From NCBI GenBank assembly GCA_019358855.1, contig JAHHII010000001.1, forward strand, positions 248,001 through 312,000: a stretch of DNA of 64,000 nucleotides, written 5' to 3'. Below are positions 61,387 to 64,000 of this stretch, in pieces; position 1 is the stretch's first letter; every line of letters begins with the position of its first letter. Both the position numbers and the translations under genes were made by a program. The stretch comes from Timaviella obliquedivisa GSE-PSE-MK23-08B. GTDB lineage: Bacteria; Cyanobacteriota; Cyanobacteriia; Elainellales; Elainellaceae. The notes below the pieces were generated by a model. It was not told the origin of the DNA. It worked only from the letters and a program-made list of their open reading frames with translations, and made no database searches.

Positions 61387-61448
61387 AAATTGCTAACCGC
61401 AACCTAGATACAACTTTGGGTAGAAGGAGGTTAAGCTGTAATTCGATA

Positions 61449-61491
61449 AGCTCCATGGGTACTAGAAAAAGTAAACCCATGGAGCTTTTTT
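61449..61491 (+). terminator. Terminator of hemJ that contains the ribosome site of the next gene
   Basis: AGCTCCATGGGT (61449-61460) pairs perfectly over 12 bp with ACCCATGGAGCT (61475-61486); six T follow to 61491, and the next ATG is at 61492. The 3' arm holds GGAG (61481-61484), 7 nt ahead of that ATG, so it is both a terminator arm and the Shine-Dalgarno sequence of the next gene. Confidence 0.85.
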
Positions 61492-61866
61492 ATGATTAAT
61501 TTATTTTCTCAGGCGATCGCTCGTCTCAATTCTTTTATCAGATCATTTCAAGTTAAACAGTTTTTTGCAGTTGCTTTAGTAGGAGCCATCCTCTTGCTTG
61601 CTCCTGCTGAAACGACCAAAAACAACCCAGACTTAGGTCGGCGCATTGATAACGTTTTAGAAAGAGGAGACTCAGAAAGACCCACTACTACTAGACAATG
61701 GCAACAAGAAGCCCGTGAAGTAGAGGGTAAACCTGGCGAACGGCTAAAAAGAATTGGTGAAGAATCCAAAGAAGCCATTAAGGAATTTGGTGGTCTTTAC
61801 CCAGACACAGCCGAAAGAAGTGGTGAAAATTTACAAGATAATGTGGAGTTTCAGGGCGATCGGTAG
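61492..61866 (+). CDS. Exported/membrane hypothetical protein (low-temperature-induced-like family)
   Basis: A 124-aa protein. One hydrophobic helix (VKQFFAVALVGAILLLAPA, about 21-39) is followed by a charged, probably disordered domain: NPDLGRRIDNVLERGD, REVEGKPGERLKRIGEES and KEFGGLYPDTAERSGENLQ. This composition recalls the cyanobacterial low-temperature-induced proteins, but I hold the family as likely, not sure. The start codon stands right behind the hemJ terminator and its ribosome site is inside that hairpin. Confidence 0.72.
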   Translation: MINLFSQAIARLNSFIRSFQVKQFFAVALVGAILLLAPAETTKNNPDLGRRIDNVLERGDSERPTTTRQWQQEAREVEGKPGERLKRIGEESKEAIKEFGGLYPDTAERSGENLQDNVEFQGDR

Positions 61867-61947
61867 TTTTAAGGCTTAAGGTAGTTTTAAGGCTTAAGGT
61901 AGGCAGGGGGCGCGTGTGATGCGATCGACATTCGCGCCTAACAGGAT

Positions 61948-62148
61948 TTACTGTGCAGTTTCGCTGAGGGCAATATTCTTACGCATCCAGTCGTTGGCGA
62001 TCGTTTGGATATTGGTTCCTTTGGCATCGGCAATGTCTTGGAGGAAGGCGATGAGGGCGCTTTCGAAGTAGATGGGCAATTCAAATTGGGCATCTGGATG
62101 GTAGAACTTGCCGCGTTGCCCCTGGGAGAAGTCGTAGGATTCTTTCAT
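61948..62148 (-). CDS. Small BrnA/CopG-like hypothetical protein, orphan antitoxin-like
   Basis: A 66-aa protein starting MKESYDFSQGQRGKFYHPDA. The end (SALIAFLQDIADAKGTNIQT, then IANDWMRKNI) looks like the ribbon-helix-helix module of BrnA/CopG antitoxins. No toxin gene lies next to it, so it is an orphan or serves another job. The first in-frame start would be at 62175, but 62148 is the family start. The assignment is by likeness only. Confidence 0.7.
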   Translation of the reverse strand: MKESYDFSQGQRGKFYHPDAQFELPIYFESALIAFLQDIADAKGTNIQTIANDWMRKNIALSETAQ

Positions 62149-62301
62149 AACAGTCCTTAATGCCGGGGATAGCACAACTGCCGCAAGCTTAGCCGATAAT
62201 TCTTTGCTGCGGCAACTTATAGATCTGTAGGGAGACGAGGGAAGGCGATCGCTGATTCTATCTTCTCTAAATCAATAAACGAGTGAGCAAAGAGTCCTTC
62301 C

Positions 62302-62475
62302 GCCCACTTCTTTCAGTAGATCACGCATCCCAAAATAATATTCACCCACCCTAAAACAACATTTGCCCACTTGTTTCAGTTGAGCGCGCACCCCAAAATA
62401 GTATTTGCCGACTCAAATACCATTTTTGCCGACTTATTTAAGGCGATCGCGCACTTAATCCTAATTTTTGACAGG
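62302..62475. repeat. 63-bp degenerate tandem repeat, about 2.7 copies
   Basis: Unit 1 is 62302-62364, unit 2 is 62365-62427 and a partial unit 3 runs from 62428 to about 62475. Each begins GCC(C/G)ACTT, has (C/G)GCGCA or CACGCA near position 22 and CCCAAAATA near 28-36. The period is exactly 63 bp, a multiple of three. On the minus strand two units read as KYYFGVRAQLKQVG and EYYFGMRDLLKEVG, but stop codons interrupt a longer frame. It fills most of the 404-bp gap before the helicase gene. Confidence 0.75.
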
Positions 62476-62551
62476 AGTTGATACTCGCGGATGAATGATG
62501 AGGCAAAGCAACACAAGCAGATTGACAAGATCTCGTTTTGGCTGCTCCATT

Positions 62552-64000
62552 TCAGCCGCGATCGCTCTTGTCCTGGGATACAGCCTGCGGAAATCGCTGG
62601 GCTAGGGCAGGTAACACTGAACAAGCCTCTCGATCGCTCAGGTTTTCTGGCTTGCTCCAAGTGAAGGGAGCCAGGCGCGCGGCTGACATCCATAAAAGTT
62701 TACGGGCGCGGGTCATTGCCACATATAGCAGCCGAAATTCTTCTGCTGTCTTAAGCAAACCCGCGCGATTCCAAGCCGCCTCGATATTGGGCAGAATTCC
62801 TTCGCCGTGGATATGGGCACGGATTTGTGCCCTAGCCACTTCAGAGAGCGTGAAGTTACCCAGAAATTGGGCTTGAGGTAAAACCCGAAGACTACCGGGA
62901 ATCAAAGAGTCGTGAAGAAAGGGTAGAAACACGTAGTCCCAATCTAGACCTTTGGCTTTGTGCATCGTCATAATAGTTAGCTGACGAGGGCGGATATATC
63001 GAGCTTCAGAATCGTCGGCTTCAACAGGTTCAAAGCGCTCGGAGCGGACAAGTTCGCTCAGGGCTTCAAGTACAGCAACCATTGATGAGTCAGCAGAAGT
63101 TTGTTGAGAGATCCGCTCTGCAAGTTTATCGGCGCTTGCTAGCTCGGCTTGGTCATATTGCAAGGTCATTGCCAGGAAAGAAATGAGTTGGTAATGGGGC
63201 AGTTCTAGTCGGGCACGAAGCAACCCTGCACAATAGCGACGAGCGCGTAGGACGGGTTCGGGTTGGGGTGGATCGAGAGGGGCAGGATAGAGGAATTGTT
63301 CGGGGAAACTGACTAAGCGGTTGAGGTCTTGAGGCGGAATGAGTTGACGATCGCTCAACACTCTGAGCGCTGCTTTCAGGTAATCGGGCGAATGGGGGCG
63401 ATCGAGAAATTGCAACAGGGTCAAAATTTCGGCAGGCACATGGGAATGACGATCGCGATCGCCCACGTCGTAGATTTCAATTCCTATTTCTTCTAGGTTT
63501 GTCTCAATTCCATACTGAGCCGGATTGCGTAACACCTCTGCTAGAAACTTTCCCTGCCGATTTTCTCGGACTAATACTGCTGCTCGTGCCTCTGGATTAT
63601 GAGTCAGGCGATCGGCAACCCGTTGGGCGATTAAATCAACGCTGCGATAAATGTCGCTAGGAAAGCAAATCTCCAAACCTTTTCCTTCAGCCACAGGGTT
63701 CGCATCGGCTTGTGGATCATTGGTAGAAACGGGATGAATGTACTGGTGACGAAAAGGTTGTGTCGAACCGATCTGATGGATTGTCTCAATCTCAGGGAGG
63801 GAGTAGCGAGTGTTGACCCAATCAAGGGTAAAGTTGGCTGCGTCGATAATAATTTGGGTACTGCGTCCGGCTTGATCCATCTCAGCTAAGCGACCTTCGG
63901 TTTGACAGCGTTGACAGAAGTCGTTAAAGAAGGAGGGGTCGGCAGGGGTGAAGGTAGAATTGATGGCTTGATTGGGGTCGCCCACCCGAATCAGATTAAG
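62552..64000 (-). CDS. UvrD/PcrA-type superfamily 1 helicase (C-terminal part, runs off the window)
   Basis: The C-terminal 483 codons of a large helicase; the N-terminal ATP-binding motifs lie beyond the right edge. The visible part starts with LNLIRVGDPNQAINSTF, which is SF1 motif III (GDPNQAI), then motif V/Va LTIMTMHKAKGLDWDYVFLP and motif VI LLYVAMTRARKLLWM. The family unwinds DNA in repair and recombination. The middle domain (about 160-330) is divergent from PcrA, so it may be a separate UvrD-like paralogue. The stop is at 62554-62552. Confidence 0.9.
   Translation of the reverse strand, partial: LNLIRVGDPNQAINSTFTPADPSFFNDFCQRCQTEGRLAEMDQAGRSTQIIIDAANFTLDWVNTRYSLPEIETIHQIGSTQPFRHQYIHPVSTNDPQADANPVAEGKGLEICFPSDIYRSVDLIAQRVADRLTHNPEARAAVLVRENRQGKFLAEVLRNPAQYGIETNLEEIGIEIYDVGDRDRHSHVPAEILTLLQFLDRPHSPDYLKAALRVLSDRQLIPPQDLNRLVSFPEQFLYPAPLDPPQPEPVLRARRYCAGLLRARLELPHYQLISFLAMTLQYDQAELASADKLAERISQQTSADSSMVAVLEALSELVRSERFEPVEADDSEARYIRPRQLTIMTMHKAKGLDWDYVFLPFLHDSLIPGSLRVLPQAQFLGNFTLSEVARAQIRAHIHGEGILPNIEAAWNRAGLLKTAEEFRLLYVAMTRARKLLWMSAARLAPFTWSKPENLSDREACSVLPALAQRFPQAVSQDKSDRG

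Noticed and set aside
62302-62475. Tandem repeat considered as a CRISPR array
   Set aside because: Units are directly adjacent with a 63-bp period, diverged along their whole length, and no invariant repeat/variable spacer pattern or cas gene exists.

Overview
The window is cyanobacterial chromosome. The evidence is the dense scatter of the palindrome GCGATCGC (HIP1), phycobiliprotein-like genes, Ycf54 and HemJ for tetrapyrroles, NdhD, and NtcA-type nitrogen promoters. Gene content and the lack of heterocyst genes fit a filamentous, Leptolyngbya-like organism, but that placement is an inference. I saw no rRNA, tRNA, CRISPR array, prophage or intact transposase gene.

Layout. 1-3.4 kb: end of rimI, then lysA-cdaA-uppS (lysine and cell-wall precursors, c-di-AMP). 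3.5-8.3 kb: a six-gene plus-strand operon with two phycobiliprotein-like proteins, two V4R proteins, a short repeat-motif protein and a Ser/Thr kinase. It resembles the Synechocystis slr0144-slr0152 photosystem II assembly operon without its ferredoxin and TPR members. 8.3-11.3 kb: thioredoxin, a Z-ISO-like membrane protein, rpmI-rplT and a solute-binding protein. 11.3-13.4 kb: ntcB and a TrpD-like gene behind a textbook NtcA promoter. 13.4-18.6 kb: cobalamin genes cobG-cobH-cobI behind a cobalamin riboswitch, divergent from cobL. 18.7-20.5 kb: small accessory genes including a RelE/Phd toxin-antitoxin pair. 20.6-27.7 kb: ndhD, a 1-Cys peroxiredoxin, a DMT permease, a cupin protein, and amtB with an NtcA site. 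27.8-35.9 kb: hydrolase, M48 peptidase, larB, tyrS, a class A PBP. 36-45 kb: an SLH protein, Uma2, MFS, an amino-acid ABC transporter, an SH3 protein, a GT39-like enzyme. 45-48.3 kb: small redox proteins, glnB (PII) with an NtcA site, rdgB. 48.3-50.2 kb: a decayed stretch with a broken TPR gene and two MITE-like elements. 50.2-59.8 kb: hexose-phosphate mutase, GGDEF protein, YgjP-like peptidase, Nudix, folD-crtE, ycf54, pdxJ. 59.8-60.4 kb: a cluster of four DnaA boxes, a candidate replication origin. 60.4-64 kb: hemJ, small proteins, a 63-bp tandem repeat and the end of a UvrD-like helicase.

Three separate loci (ntcB, amtB, glnB) each carry an exact GTA-N8-TAC operator, so nitrogen control is the clearest shared circuit. 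A second theme is photosynthetic membrane biogenesis: the PAP-like operon, ycf54, hemJ, crtE and the Z-ISO-like protein. The observations most worth following are the DnaA-box cluster, the duplicated phycobiliprotein-like/V4R operon with its two-motif small protein, the cobalamin riboswitch whose P1 helix and terminator compete for one segment, a hairpin that buries the ribosome site of the gene at 61492, and an orphan plus-strand terminator suggesting a small RNA near 32.2 kb.
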